Shown piece after piece: positions 9,174 through 16,507 of a stretch of DNA of 34,303 bases (positions within the stretch are counted from its first letter, which is position 1; each line of letters begins with the position of its first letter). The position numbers were made by a program, and so were the translations under genes. The DNA is from an uncultured Allofournierella sp. (GTDB taxonomy: Bacteria; Bacillota; Clostridia; Oscillospirales; Ruminococcaceae), in NCBI GenBank assembly GCA_944382705.1, contig CALWNE010000003.1:1-34303 (forward strand). Direction: 5' to 3'. The notes below the pieces were generated by a model. The model did no database searches and had not been told where the DNA came from. It worked only from the letters and a program-made list of their open reading frames with translations.

Positions 9174-10844
9174 TCAATTTCCTCCTTTGTTCATGTTGTG
9201 AAAAGCACTCAGCAGTGCATTGGTGCTTGCAGTAATAACATCGGTATCCGTACCGGCGCCCCAGAACATCCGGCCGTCGGCGCACTCCAGGCCGATGTAG
9301 GAAGCTGCAACGCTTTGGGAGCCCTGGCCCTGCATACTGTGCTGGGTGAATACCTGAAGGGTATAGTCCTGCCCGGTGTAGTCTCGCAGAGCGTTGTTGA
9401 TGGCACTGAGGGAACCGTTGCCCTCGGCTTCCAGCTCGGTTTCCTGGCCGTTTTGCAGGAAGGTGATGTTGATTTTTACGCTTTCGTTTTCCCGCTGGAA
9501 TTCAAAGTCGCTTACGCTGATGGGGCAGGCAAGGTTGAGGTAGTTTGTGCTGAAAATCTCCAGTACATCTTCGGCCTTCAATTCCTTGTGCTCCTGGTCC
9601 GAAATGCCTTTGCACAGATAGCTCAGATGCTCCCGCATTTTAGGGGGCAGGTTGTAGCCATAGGCCTGCTCCAGCAGGTAACCAATGCCGCCCTTACCGG
9701 ACTGGGAGTTTACACGGATTACATCGGCGTCGTAGGTGCGGCCAATGTCCTTGGGGTCGATGGGAATATAGGGGACGCTCCACCGGTGGAGGTTGTTTTT
9801 GCTGCGGTATTTCATGCCCTTGGCGATGGCGTCCTGATGGCTGCCGGAAAAAGCGGCAAACACCAGTGCCCCTGCATAGGGAGCCCGTTCGGATACTTTC
9901 ATTCGGGTGCAGCACTGGTAAGTTTCCACCAGTGTGTTCAGGTCCGAAAAATCCAGCTTGGGGTCCACTCCGTGGGAGTACAGGTTCAGGGCCAGGGTAA
10001 TAAGGTCCACATTGCCGGTGCGCTCGCCGTTGCCAAACAGTGTTCCTTCCACCCGGTCAGCTCCTGCCAGCAGGGCCAGTTCCGCATCTGCCACGCCGGT
10101 GCCCCGGTCGTTGTGGGGGTGAACCGACAGGGTGACAAAGGGGCGATATTTGAGGTTTTTGCTCATGTATTCCACCTGGGAAGCGTACACATGGGGCAGG
10201 CTCATTTCCACCGTCACCGGCAGGTTGATGATTACATTGTTGGTTTCGCTGGGTTCCAGAACATCCAGCACGGCGTTGCACACTTCCAGGGCATAGTCTG
10301 GCTCGGTGCCGGTGAAGGACTCCGGCGAGTATTCAAAACGGAAGTTTCCCTCGTATTCGCTGGCCAGTTTTTTGACCAGCTTGGCACCTTCCACAGCAAT
10401 CTGCTTGATTTCCTCCTTGCTTTTTTTGAACACCTGCTCCCGCTGGGCCACGCTGGTGGAGTTGTAAAAATGGATGATGGCGCTGGGGGCACCCTTGCAG
10501 GCCTCGAAGGTTTTGCGGATGATGTGTTCCCGGCACTGGGTAAGCACCTGAATGGTAACATCCTGCGGAATCATGTGATTGTCAATGAGGGTGCGCAAAA
10601 ATTCGTACTCGGTTTCGCTGGCAGCAGGGAAACCTACCTCAATTTCCTTGAAGCCTACCTTCAGCAGCATACGGTAATAGGTTAGTTTTTCTTCCAGGCT
10701 CATGGGGATTACCAGGCTTTGGTTGCCGTCCCGCATATCCACGCTGCACCATACAGGGGCCTGTTCGATGCGGTCCTTGTTGACCCACTCGCTGTATGCA
10801 GGTGATACAGCAAAGTATCCTATTTCGTATTTACTTGCATCCAT
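9174..10844 (-). CDS. leuA: 2-isopropylmalate synthase, long (LeuA2-like) form
   Basis: First committed enzyme of leucine synthesis, condensing acetyl-CoA with 2-ketoisovalerate. At 556 residues, with an N-terminal lead of about 30 residues before CSVDMRDGNQSL, it resembles the LeuA form first known from actinobacteria rather than the roughly 510-residue E. coli form. The catalytic barrel shows EVGFPAASETEYEF, the metal-binding SVHPHNDRGTGVADAELAL and GNGERTGNVDLITLALNLY. The last 130 residues look like the LeuA dimer domain that binds leucine for feedback inhibition. An AAGGAGG site lies 11 bases before the ATG. The 83-base gap to ilvA shows no terminator or second T-box, so it should be co-transcribed. 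Confidence 0.95.
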   Translation of the reverse strand: MDASKYEIGYFAVSPAYSEWVNKDRIEQAPVWCSVDMRDGNQSLVIPMSLEEKLTYYRMLLKVGFKEIEVGFPAASETEYEFLRTLIDNHMIPQDVTIQVLTQCREHIIRKTFEACKGAPSAIIHFYNSTSVAQREQVFKKSKEEIKQIAVEGAKLVKKLASEYEGNFRFEYSPESFTGTEPDYALEVCNAVLDVLEPSETNNVIINLPVTVEMSLPHVYASQVEYMSKNLKYRPFVTLSVHPHNDRGTGVADAELALLAGADRVEGTLFGNGERTGNVDLITLALNLYSHGVDPKLDFSDLNTLVETYQCCTRMKVSERAPYAGALVFAAFSGSHQDAIAKGMKYRSKNNLHRWSVPYIPIDPKDIGRTYDADVIRVNSQSGKGGIGYLLEQAYGYNLPPKMREHLSYLCKGISDQEHKELKAEDVLEIFSTNYLNLACPISVSDFEFQRENESVKINITFLQNGQETELEAEGNGSLSAINNALRDYTGQDYTLQVFTQHSMQGQGSQSVAASYIGLECADGRMFWGAGTDTDVITASTNALLSAFHNMNKGGN

Positions 10845-10927
10845 TATACAAATTGCCTCCTTATATCCTTGAAAGAACAGCCCTCTGAACTTGCAATCCA
10901 GTTGGGCCGTTTTGTGTGAAAGGGGGA

Positions 10928-12118
10928 TTAAAGGATTTTAAAACCCTCCCGCTGCAGGGATTCGGTGATTTGCTTTACATGCTGGTAGTCTTTGGTTTCC
11001 ATGCCGATGCGCAAAAAGCAGCCGTTGATGCTTTCGGTGTTGCCTTTTTCGTAATGCACGCCGGTTACATTGCCGCCGCAATCTGCAATGATGCGGGAAA
11101 TCTCCTTTAGCTGGCCGGGCTTGTCGATGAGTTCAATCAGCAGGCTGCTGGAGCGGCCGGATTTTAGCAGGCCCCGGTCGATGACACGGGAAAGGCTGGT
11201 TACATCGATGTTGCCGCCGGATACCACCGCCACAACCCGCTTGCCACGGAGGGGGAATTTTTCAAACATAACAGCGGCAACGGCGGTGGCACCTGCGCCT
11301 TCGGCAATCATCTTTTGCTTTTCCATCAAAGCCAGAATGGCACTTGCAACTTCATCGTCACTGACCAGAGCAATCTCATCCACATACTGGTTCACCAGCT
11401 CATAGGTGTTTACACCGGGCTGCTTTACCGCAATGCCGTCTGCAATGGTTTGCACCGAATCGAGGGTTTGAATCTCCTGGTTCTTGATAGAGTTGTACAT
11501 ACTGGGGGCGCCTTCCACCTGCACGCCGTAGATTTTGATGTTGGGCCGAATCTGCTTGACAGTGTAGGCAATGCCGGAAATCAGACCGCCGCCGCCGATG
11601 GGCACTACAATGGCATCGATGTCATCCAAATCGCTGAGAATTTCCAGGGCAATGGTACCCTGGCCGGCGATTACATCCTCGTCATCAAAGGGGTGCACAA
11701 AGGTGTAGCCTTCCTGTTCTTTGATTTCCAGCGCTTTTTGGTAGGCGTTGTCGTAGCAGCCCTCCACCAGGCATACCTGGGCTCCGTAGCGTTTGGTTGC
11801 TTCCACCTTGGAAAGGGGGGCGCTGTCGGGCAGGCAAATCAGCGATTTAATGCCGTTTTTGGTGGCTGCCAGGGCCACACCCTGAGCGTGATTGCCTGCC
11901 GAGCAGGCAATTACGCCTTTTGCCCGATCTTCCTGGGAGAGCATGGCGATTTTGTAGGCCGAACCACGCACCTTGAAGGAGCCGGTAATTTGCAGGTTTT
12001 CTGGTTTAAGGTATAGCTCGCAGTGAGGGGCAATGCCATAAGACTGAACCACATTGGTTTCACGGATGATTTTTTTGAGTACGGTTTGGGCGTTGAATAC
12101 TTTATCAAGAGATAACAT
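10928..12118 (-). CDS. ilvA: Threonine ammonia-lyase with one ACT-like domain
   Basis: PLP enzyme that turns threonine into 2-ketobutyrate, the entry to isoleucine. The 396 residues have the PLP lysine at K49 in ITGSFKVRGSAYK, the CSAGNHAQGVALAA loop, and the phosphate-binding GGGGLISGIAYTVK. A single C-terminal ACT-type domain (SLLIELIDKPGQLKEISRIIADCGG) fits the medium-length form; E. coli IlvA is longer. Whether it is inhibited by isoleucine cannot be read from sequence. The frame is open to 12181, but that part lies inside the T-box terminator; the ATG at 12118 has an AGGCGG site 7 bases upstream. It is the first gene of the operon. Confidence 0.95.
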   Translation of the reverse strand: MLSLDKVFNAQTVLKKIIRETNVVQSYGIAPHCELYLKPENLQITGSFKVRGSAYKIAMLSQEDRAKGVIACSAGNHAQGVALAATKNGIKSLICLPDSAPLSKVEATKRYGAQVCLVEGCYDNAYQKALEIKEQEGYTFVHPFDDEDVIAGQGTIALEILSDLDDIDAIVVPIGGGGLISGIAYTVKQIRPNIKIYGVQVEGAPSMYNSIKNQEIQTLDSVQTIADGIAVKQPGVNTYELVNQYVDEIALVSDDEVASAILALMEKQKMIAEGAGATAVAAVMFEKFPLRGKRVVAVVSGGNIDVTSLSRVIDRGLLKSGRSSSLLIELIDKPGQLKEISRIIADCGGNVTGVHYEKGNTESINGCFLRIGMETKDYQHVKQITESLQREGFKIL

Positions 12119-12157
12119 GAAGTTCCGCCTTTCGATTAATAAATTTGATTTTAAGGT

Positions 12158-12199
12158 AAAACAAAACCCGCCCCAAAGCAAAAAAACTTTGAGACGGGT
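12158..12199 (-). terminator. Regulated terminator of the T-box leader
   Basis: The arms ACCCGTCTCAAAG (12199..12187) and CTTTGGGGCGGGT (12178..12166) pair over 13 bases with two G-U pairs around an 8-base loop, followed by TTTTG and more T. The 5' arm is shared with the antiterminator, as expected for a transcription-attenuating T-box. Confidence 0.88.
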
Positions 12200-12454
12200 G
12201 TAAATTCATGATTTGCACTCGCGGTACCACTCAAATTGCGAACAGAGCGTTCGCCACCTTATTCGAAGTCATATAAACTTCTATGCACTAACATAGCATA
12301 CATGGGAAACATCTACTAGGTATTGAACCGTTGGGGTTTCCAGCTCAGAAGGGATAGAGTCCTTGCAGTCCTTTATCGGGATTCCACCATTCCCCGACTC
12401 TCTGTAAAATTCGTTGCAAGCTCGGTCTTCATCATAGCTTTTAGTATTTAATTT
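12158..12454 (-). promoter_or_regulatory. T-box riboswitch, probably isoleucine-specific
   Basis: On the minus strand the core T-box TGGTACCGCG is at 12229..12220, with a UGGU bulge suited to a tRNA with A73-CCA. The bases TTTGAG just before it (12235..12230) can pair with CTCAAA (12193..12188), forming the antiterminator; that same CTCAAA is part of the terminator arm, so the two folds exclude each other. Stem I shows ACAGAGAG and, on the returning side, ATC-C-CTTCTGAGC, which lines up with the specifier region of known T-boxes. The codon ATC (12355..12353) names isoleucine, matching ilvA downstream. Uncharged tRNA-Ile should allow read-through into the whole operon. The limits given are approximate. 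Confidence 0.9.
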
Positions 12455-12460
12455 ATTGCA

Positions 12461-12489
12461 ATTATAACGCTTTAAAGTGGTGCTGTCAA
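12461..12489 (-). promoter_or_regulatory. Consensus sigma-A promoter of the ilv-leu operon
   Basis: Minus strand TTGACA (12489..12484), a 17-base spacer, and TATAAT (12466..12461): a perfect match. Transcription should begin near 12454 and enter the T-box leader about 335 bases before ilvA. The strength of the promoter fits control by attenuation rather than by initiation. Confidence 0.9.
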
Positions 12490-12748
12490 GAATTTTTTAA
12501 AATTAAAATTTGAACCAGTGCAAAGGCACTCCGCAAACAAGTATTTCGGCACACAAGTGGCTGATGCATAAGGGCAGAAAAACCGGAAAATTGCAGGGGC
12601 ACAAAGTGGGACCATATACATATAAACAGTGGTTGGGCGGCGAGAGGGGCGAACCATAGAAAAAACCGGCTGAAGCTGCGGCGCAGGATTTGCTGCAAGG
12701 GGCAGGAGAAATTCTGGCAGCTGCCCGGTTTCAGGCGCAGCCATAAAC
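12490..12748. other. Intergenic stretch with no recognised feature
   Basis: About 260 bases between the ilv-leu promoter and the greA terminator. Open frames here are short and lack ribosome binding sites. I see no promoter, RNA element or repeat that I can support. Confidence 0.5.
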
Positions 12749-12779
12749 AAAAAACTCCAGCAATAGCTGGAGTTTTTTG
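12749..12779. terminator. Terminator after greA, nearly symmetrical
   Basis: A 9-bp GC-containing stem (AACTCCAGC / GCTGGAGTT, loop AATA) is flanked by A on one side and T on the other, extending the pairing to about 13 bp. It lies 12 bases past the greA stop on the minus strand and could work in both directions. Confidence 0.85.
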
Positions 12780-12790
12780 CGCTGCTGCAA

Positions 12791-13294
12791 TCAATACTGG
12801 CTAATGGGCAGGGATGCGTCGTCCTGCCCGGGGCGGATGGACTGAATTTCCACCGGATAACCAAAATCCGGCCGTACCTGCACCTGCACCACTGCGCCCA
12901 CCGGCTGCCCGAAAATGGCCTTCCCCAGGGGGGATTCCCGGCTAATCAGACCAGCCTGGGCATTTACTCGCAGGGTGGTAACCAGCTGCAGTTCCATGGT
13001 TTCCTGGTCTTCGGGCAGGTACAGGGTGACATGGTCAAACAGGCCCACGGTGCCGGGGGCATGGTCGGCCTTTACCACCCGGGCGGTGCGAATCATCCGC
13101 TGAAGGTAGCGGATGCGGCTTTCGTTGCGGTTTTTCTGCCGCTTGGCTTCCTTGTATTCAAAATTTTCGCTCAAATCGCCAAAGGCACGGGCGGCCTTTA
13201 CATCTTCTAGATGCTGCGGTCGCAGCACCAAAATTCGGTGCTCGATTTCCTGCTGCATTTTATCCAGGTCTACCTGGGTCAGTTCGTCGTACAT
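12791..13294 (-). CDS. greA: Transcript cleavage factor, GreA/GreB family
   Basis: Helps stalled RNA polymerase by stimulating cleavage of backtracked RNA. The 167 residues have the expected N-terminal coiled coil, with the family signature ARAFGDLSENFEYKEAKRQKNRNESRIRYL at about 36-65, and a C-terminal FKBP-like domain containing LGKAIFGQPVGAVVQVQV. GreA usually has about 158 residues, and paralogues exist in Clostridia, so GreA versus a GreA-like paralogue is not settled. The frame runs upstream to 13354, but the ATG at 13294 with an AAAGGAG site 9 bases away gives the usual protein start. It stands alone, divergent from ylxM-ffh. Confidence 0.88.
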   Translation of the reverse strand: MYDELTQVDLDKMQQEIEHRILVLRPQHLEDVKAARAFGDLSENFEYKEAKRQKNRNESRIRYLQRMIRTARVVKADHAPGTVGLFDHVTLYLPEDQETMELQLVTTLRVNAQAGLISRESPLGKAIFGQPVGAVVQVQVRPDFGYPVEIQSIRPGQDDASLPISQY

Positions 13295-13352
13295 GGCTGA
13301 GGGCTCCTTTCTGGCAGCCAGGTTACAGCCTGCTGCCGGGCGGTTTGCTTGC

Positions 13353-13380
13353 ATTGTACCACAAAAAGCCTGGTGCCCAA
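13353..13380 (-). promoter_or_regulatory. Probable greA promoter with overlapping palindrome
   Basis: Minus strand TGGTACAAT gives an extended -10 (TACAAT at 13358..13353), with TTGGGC 16 bases upstream as a weak -35. A palindrome, CCCAAAA-GG-TTTTGGG (13376-13391), overlaps the -35 and could be a regulator site. Confidence 0.5.
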
Positions 13381-13453
13381 AAGGTTTTGGGAGAAATCTT
13401 TCAGACGAAAGGGCGCAAATCCTTGGAGCAAGGGCATTTTTTGCGTTTTGTTC

Positions 13454-13482
13454 TTGACAGGGAAAAGCGGCCTTGCTATAAT
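13454..13482 (+). promoter_or_regulatory. Consensus promoter of the ylxM-ffh operon
   Basis: TTGACA (13454-13459), 17-base spacer, TATAAT (13477-13482). The leader of about 65 bases before ylxM contains GTAAAG (13491-13496), which can pair with either CTTTAC at 13504-13509 or CTTTAC at 13524-13529; a second small hairpin AAAGC/GCTTT lies at 13512-13527. Confidence 0.9.
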
Positions 13483-13552
13483 TAGCAACTGTAAAGTAAA
13501 TCCCTTTACCGAAAGCTGAACGGCTTTACACCAAATGAGAGGGGGAAGCCGG

Positions 13553-13915
13553 GTGGCCAAAGACCTGAAAATCTCCTATCTGCTGGATTTTTACGGCCAG
13601 GTTCTGACCGAAAAACAGCGGGATGTAATGGAGCAATACTACAACGACGACCTCTCTTTAGCGGAAATCGCCGATAACTTCGGCATTACCCGGCAGGGCG
13701 TGCGGGACGCCATTAAGCGTGGCGAAAGCATTTTGCTGGAGCTGGAAGAAAAGGTTGGTTTTGCCCAGCGTTATCAGGCCGTTCAGGATGGCGTGGTTCG
13801 GCTGGAGGAGCTGGCAAAAGAAATCCGCTTTTATAATGCCGATTACGGCAGCAGCCCTCACATTGAGCGGGCGGTCCGGCAGATGTTGGAAATCATTGCC
13901 CGCATCAGCGAATAA
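13553..13915 (+). CDS. ylxM: YlxM/p13-like DNA-binding protein linked to SRP
   Basis: Small helix-turn-helix protein of 120 residues, the usual partner gene of ffh in Firmicutes. Family features are the start KDLKISYLLDFYGQVLTEKQRDVMEQYY and a sigma-70 region 4-like helix-turn-helix at about 34-55 (LSLAEIADNFGITRQGVRDAIKRGE). Streptococcal YlxM has been reported to bind SRP components; the DNA-binding role is inferred from the fold. I chose the GTG at 13553 because a GAGGGGG site precedes it at 8-9 bases; the in-frame ATG at 13535 has no such site. ffh follows after 39 bases. Confidence 0.9.
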   Translation: MAKDLKISYLLDFYGQVLTEKQRDVMEQYYNDDLSLAEIADNFGITRQGVRDAIKRGESILLELEEKVGFAQRYQAVQDGVVRLEELAKEIRFYNADYGSSPHIERAVRQMLEIIARISE

Positions 13916-13954
13916 GGCACTGCCTGGAAACACTTTGGAAAGGATATTGCGACT

Positions 13955-15277
13955 ATGGCATTTGAATCTCTTTCGGAACGGCTTTCCGGCGTGTTCAAAC
14001 GGCTGCGGGGCAAGGGCAAACTCACCGAGGCAGACATTAAGGCTGCCATGCGGGAGGTGCGTACCGCACTGCTGGAAGCTGATGTTAACTACAAGGTTGC
14101 CAAAGACTTTATTGCAGGTGTAACCGAGCGGGCCATGGGCCAGGAGGTTATGGACAGCCTGACCCCTGCACAGCAGGTGGTTAAAATTGTAAGCGAGGAG
14201 CTTACCCAGCTGATGGGCGGCGAGGAAGCCGCACGCATCCGCATTAAATCCAAGCCTCCCACGGTTTTGATGATGTGCGGTTTGCAGGGTAACGGTAAAA
14301 CCACCCACGCAGCAAAGCTGGGCAAATGGTTTGCCAAGGAGGGCCACCGCCCCCTGCTGGTAGCCTGCGATATTTACCGCCCTGCTGCCATTGAGCAGCT
14401 TCAGGTGGTGGGTGCACAGGCTGGGGTGCCGGTGTTTACCATGGGCACCGAAAAGCCTGAGCTGATTGCCCAGAAGGCTGTGGCGCACGCAAAGGACCAC
14501 GGCAATGACATTGTGATTTTGGATACCGCCGGCCGGCTGCACATTGACGAAGCCCTGATGGATGAGCTCAAGCGCATTCAGCAGACGGTGGAAGTGGATG
14601 AGGTGCTGCTGGTGGTGGATGCCATGGCCGGTCAGGACGCTGTGAATGTGGCCAAAGCCTTTGACGAGGCTCTGGCAGTGGATGGCATTATTCTGACCAA
14701 GACCGATGGCGATACCCGTGGCGGTGCAGCCCTCAGCGTAAAGGCTGTAACCGGCAAGCCCATCAAGTTCCAGGGTACCGGCGAAAAGCTGGATGACCTG
14801 GAGATGTTCCATCCCGGCCGTATGGCCCGCCGTATTTTGGGTATGGGCGATGTTCTGAGCCTGATTGAAAAGGCGCAGGAAGTGCAGGATGAAAAGAAGG
14901 CGGAAGAAACCGCTCGCCGTATGCTGGAAAACAAGTTCGACATGAACGATATGCTGGACCAGCTGGCCCAGATGAAAAAGATGGGCGGCATTGCATCCCT
15001 GGTTTCCATGCTTCCTGGTGGAAACAAAATCAACCCGGATGACATCGACGAAAAAATCTTTACACGCATTGAGGCAATTATTTACAGCATGACCCCTGCC
15101 GAGCGTGAAAAGCCCAGCATCATCAACCCCAAGCGCAAGCGGCGCATTGCCGCAGGCAGCGGTACCACCGTTGAGGATGTGAACAAGCTGCTGCGCCAGT
15201 TTGAGATGATGCAGAAGGTCATGAAGCAGATTAAAAAGAATCCCAAGGCCTTTGGCCGTCGTCTGCGCGGCATGTAA
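13955..15277 (+). CDS. ffh: Signal recognition particle protein Ffh (SRP54)
   Basis: GTPase that binds signal sequences and 4.5S/scRNA and brings ribosomes to the membrane with FtsY. The 440 residues comprise an N helical bundle, a G domain and an M domain. G1 is GLQGNGKTT at 109-117, G3 DTAGRL at 190-195, G4 TKTD at 248-251 followed by GDTRGG. The M domain (about 325-430) has SMLPGGNKI and the RNA-binding RRIAAGSGTTVEDVNKLLRQF. It ends soon after the M domain (AFGRRLRGM), without a long tail. An AAAGGA site lies 11 bases before the ATG. ftsY is not in this neighbourhood. Confidence 0.98.
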   Translation: MAFESLSERLSGVFKRLRGKGKLTEADIKAAMREVRTALLEADVNYKVAKDFIAGVTERAMGQEVMDSLTPAQQVVKIVSEELTQLMGGEEAARIRIKSKPPTVLMMCGLQGNGKTTHAAKLGKWFAKEGHRPLLVACDIYRPAAIEQLQVVGAQAGVPVFTMGTEKPELIAQKAVAHAKDHGNDIVILDTAGRLHIDEALMDELKRIQQTVEVDEVLLVVDAMAGQDAVNVAKAFDEALAVDGIILTKTDGDTRGGAALSVKAVTGKPIKFQGTGEKLDDLEMFHPGRMARRILGMGDVLSLIEKAQEVQDEKKAEETARRMLENKFDMNDMLDQLAQMKKMGGIASLVSMLPGGNKINPDDIDEKIFTRIEAIIYSMTPAEREKPSIINPKRKRRIAAGSGTTVEDVNKLLRQFEMMQKVMKQIKKNPKAFGRRLRGM

Positions 15278-15305
15278 GCCCAATTTCCTTTTAGGTATGA
15301 CACAT

Positions 15306-15353
15306 CGGCAGTTTGCCGTGGGTTTATACGATATTTCAGTGCCCCAAAGGGGC
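15306..15353 (+). promoter_or_regulatory. Two small hairpins in the rpsP leader
   Basis: CGGCA-GTT-TGCCG (15306-15318) and GCCCC-AAA-GGGGC (15341-15353) lie in the 105-base gap between ffh and rpsP, the second about 10 bases before the GGAGG of rpsP. Neither is followed by a T run, so they are not terminators; a role in mRNA stability or rpsP control is only a guess. Confidence 0.4.
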
Positions 15354-15382
15354 TGCAAACAAATTTTGGAGGTATTACCACT

Positions 15383-15625
15383 ATGGCAGTTAAAATCCGT
15401 CTGCGCCGCATGGGCGCCAAGAAAGCTCCCTTCTACCGTGTAGTTGTTGCTGACAGCCGTTCTCCCCGTGACGGCCGCTTCATCGAGGAGATCGGTTACT
15501 ACGATCCCACCAAGGAGCCCAGCGTTGTGAACATCGACGCCGAGAAGGCTAAGAAGTGGATCGCCAACGGCGCTCAGCCCACCGATACCGTTCGCGTTCT
15601 GCTGAAGAACAACAACATCCTGTAA
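15383..15625 (+). CDS. rpsP: Ribosomal protein S16
   Basis: Small 30S subunit protein of 80 residues, normal length. The bacterial S16 start VKIRLRRMGAKKAPFYRVVVADSR is unmistakable, followed by GRFIEEIGYYDP and the C-terminal GAQPTDTVRVLLKN. A GGAGG site is 11 bases before the ATG. The gene uses a narrower, C- and T-ending codon set than its neighbours, as expected of a highly expressed ribosomal gene. khpA follows after 22 bases. Confidence 0.99.
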   Translation: MAVKIRLRRMGAKKAPFYRVVVADSRSPRDGRFIEEIGYYDPTKEPSVVNIDAEKAKKWIANGAQPTDTVRVLLKNNNIL

Positions 15626-15647
15626 GTTAACGATGGAGGGCAACCCT

Positions 15648-15881
15648 ATGCAGGAATTATTGCTCGCAGTTGCCCGGGGGCTGGTAGACGATAAGGACGC
15701 TGTGTCCGTTACCGTTGACGAGCCCTGTGAGGACGGCACCGTTGTGTACCACCTGCAGGTGGCAGAAAACGACATGGGCCGGGTAATCGGCAAACAGGGC
15801 CGTATTGCCAAAGCCATCCGTGTTGTTATGCGGGCGGCTGCCGTTCGCAAGGGCGAAAAGGTCATGGTCGAAATCGACTGA
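15648..15881 (+). CDS. khpA: KH-domain RNA-binding protein KhpA
   Basis: Short single-KH-domain protein of 77 residues, known in other Firmicutes to pair with KhpB and affect cell elongation and small-RNA biology. The GxxG loop is GKQG at 48-51 in MGRVIGKQGRIAKAIRVVMRAAA. The ATG at 15648 is set by a GGAGG 8 bases upstream; an ATG at 15633 is in frame but has no site of its own. It is placed between rpsP and rimM as in most Firmicutes, but here a strong terminator follows it. Confidence 0.93.
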   Translation: MQELLLAVARGLVDDKDAVSVTVDEPCEDGTVVYHLQVAENDMGRVIGKQGRIAKAIRVVMRAAAVRKGEKVMVEID

Positions 15882-15904
15882 TTTTTTCACAATTCAACAC
15901 AGCC

Positions 15905-15943
15905 AGGCCCTTTGCACAGGTTTGCTGCAAAGGGCCTTTTTTT
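15905..15943 (+). terminator. Strong intrinsic terminator between khpA and rimM
   Basis: A perfect 12-bp stem, AGGCCCTTTGCA (15905-15916) with TGCAAAGGGCCT (15926-15937), 9-base loop, then a run of seven T. It splits what is usually one transcript. A weak promoter-like pair, TTGCTG (15922-15927), 17 bases, TATCTG (15945-15950), overlaps it and could restart transcription for rimM-trmD. Confidence 0.88.
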
Positions 15944-15976
15944 GTATCTGTGGCAGAATGCCAGGAGGTAATTTGG

Positions 15977-16507
15977 ATGAAGCAATATCTGGAAGCCTGC
16001 AAAGCGGTGACCACCCACGGCGTGGCCGGTGAGGTAAAGGTGGAGCTTTGGTGTGATGACGCAGCCTTTTTGGCCAAGTTCAAAACCCTGTACCGAGGCC
16101 CCAACGGTGAAAATCCCATTCAGGTGAAAAAGGTGCGTGCCCACAAAAACATGGCGCTGGTAACCTTTGAAGGGGTGGAGGATATGGACGCCGCCCGTGC
16201 TATGGTGGGGCAGATATTCTACCTGGACCGGAAGGATGCCCGACTGCCCAAGGGCCATTACTTCAAGGTGGATTTGCTGGGCTGCGCTTTGGTGGATGCA
16301 GACAGCGGCCGTGTGTATGGAACCATCCGCAAGGTGGATACCCCGGCGGCCCAGGATATTTATACAGTGGAATGCCCCGATGGTTCCACAGCGCTGTTCC
16401 CCGCAGTGAAGCCCTTTTTGGTGCAGATGGACCTGGAGCACAGCCAGGTGCTGGTGCGGCCCATTCCGGGTATGTTCAGCCCCGCAGACAATGGTGACCA
16501 GGTATGA
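15977..16507 (+). CDS. rimM: Ribosome maturation factor RimM
   Basis: Assists late 30S subunit assembly by binding S19 near the 16S 3' domain. The 176 residues have the N-terminal RimM barrel (LEACKAVTTHGVAGEVKVELWCDD, later VTFEGVEDMDAARAMVGQIFYLDR) and a C-terminal PRC barrel (GHYFKVDLLGCALVDADSGRVYGTIRKV, ending FLVQMDLEHSQVLVRPIPGMF). An AGGAGG site 8 bases before the ATG at 15977 decides the start over a GTG at 15950 further upstream. Its stop overlaps the trmD start by ATGA. Confidence 0.95.
   Translation: MKQYLEACKAVTTHGVAGEVKVELWCDDAAFLAKFKTLYRGPNGENPIQVKKVRAHKNMALVTFEGVEDMDAARAMVGQIFYLDRKDARLPKGHYFKVDLLGCALVDADSGRVYGTIRKVDTPAAQDIYTVECPDGSTALFPAVKPFLVQMDLEHSQVLVRPIPGMFSPADNGDQV

Noticed and set aside
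10845..10927. Possible second promoter or T-box before leuA
   Set aside because: No T-box core, terminator or well-spaced -35/-10 pair is present in these 83 bases.
12119..12181. N-terminal extension of ilvA to 12181
   Set aside because: The extra codons lie in the T-box terminator and leader; the ATG at 12118 has the ribosome binding site and begins the conserved protein.
12472..12864. 130-codon minus-strand frame between greA and the ilv promoter
   Set aside because: It overlaps the end of greA, the terminator and the promoter, lacks a ribosome binding site and resembles no protein.
13658..15865. 735-codon antisense frame across ylxM, ffh, rpsP and khpA
   Set aside because: It crosses four real genes and their gaps, shows no known domain and has no start signals.
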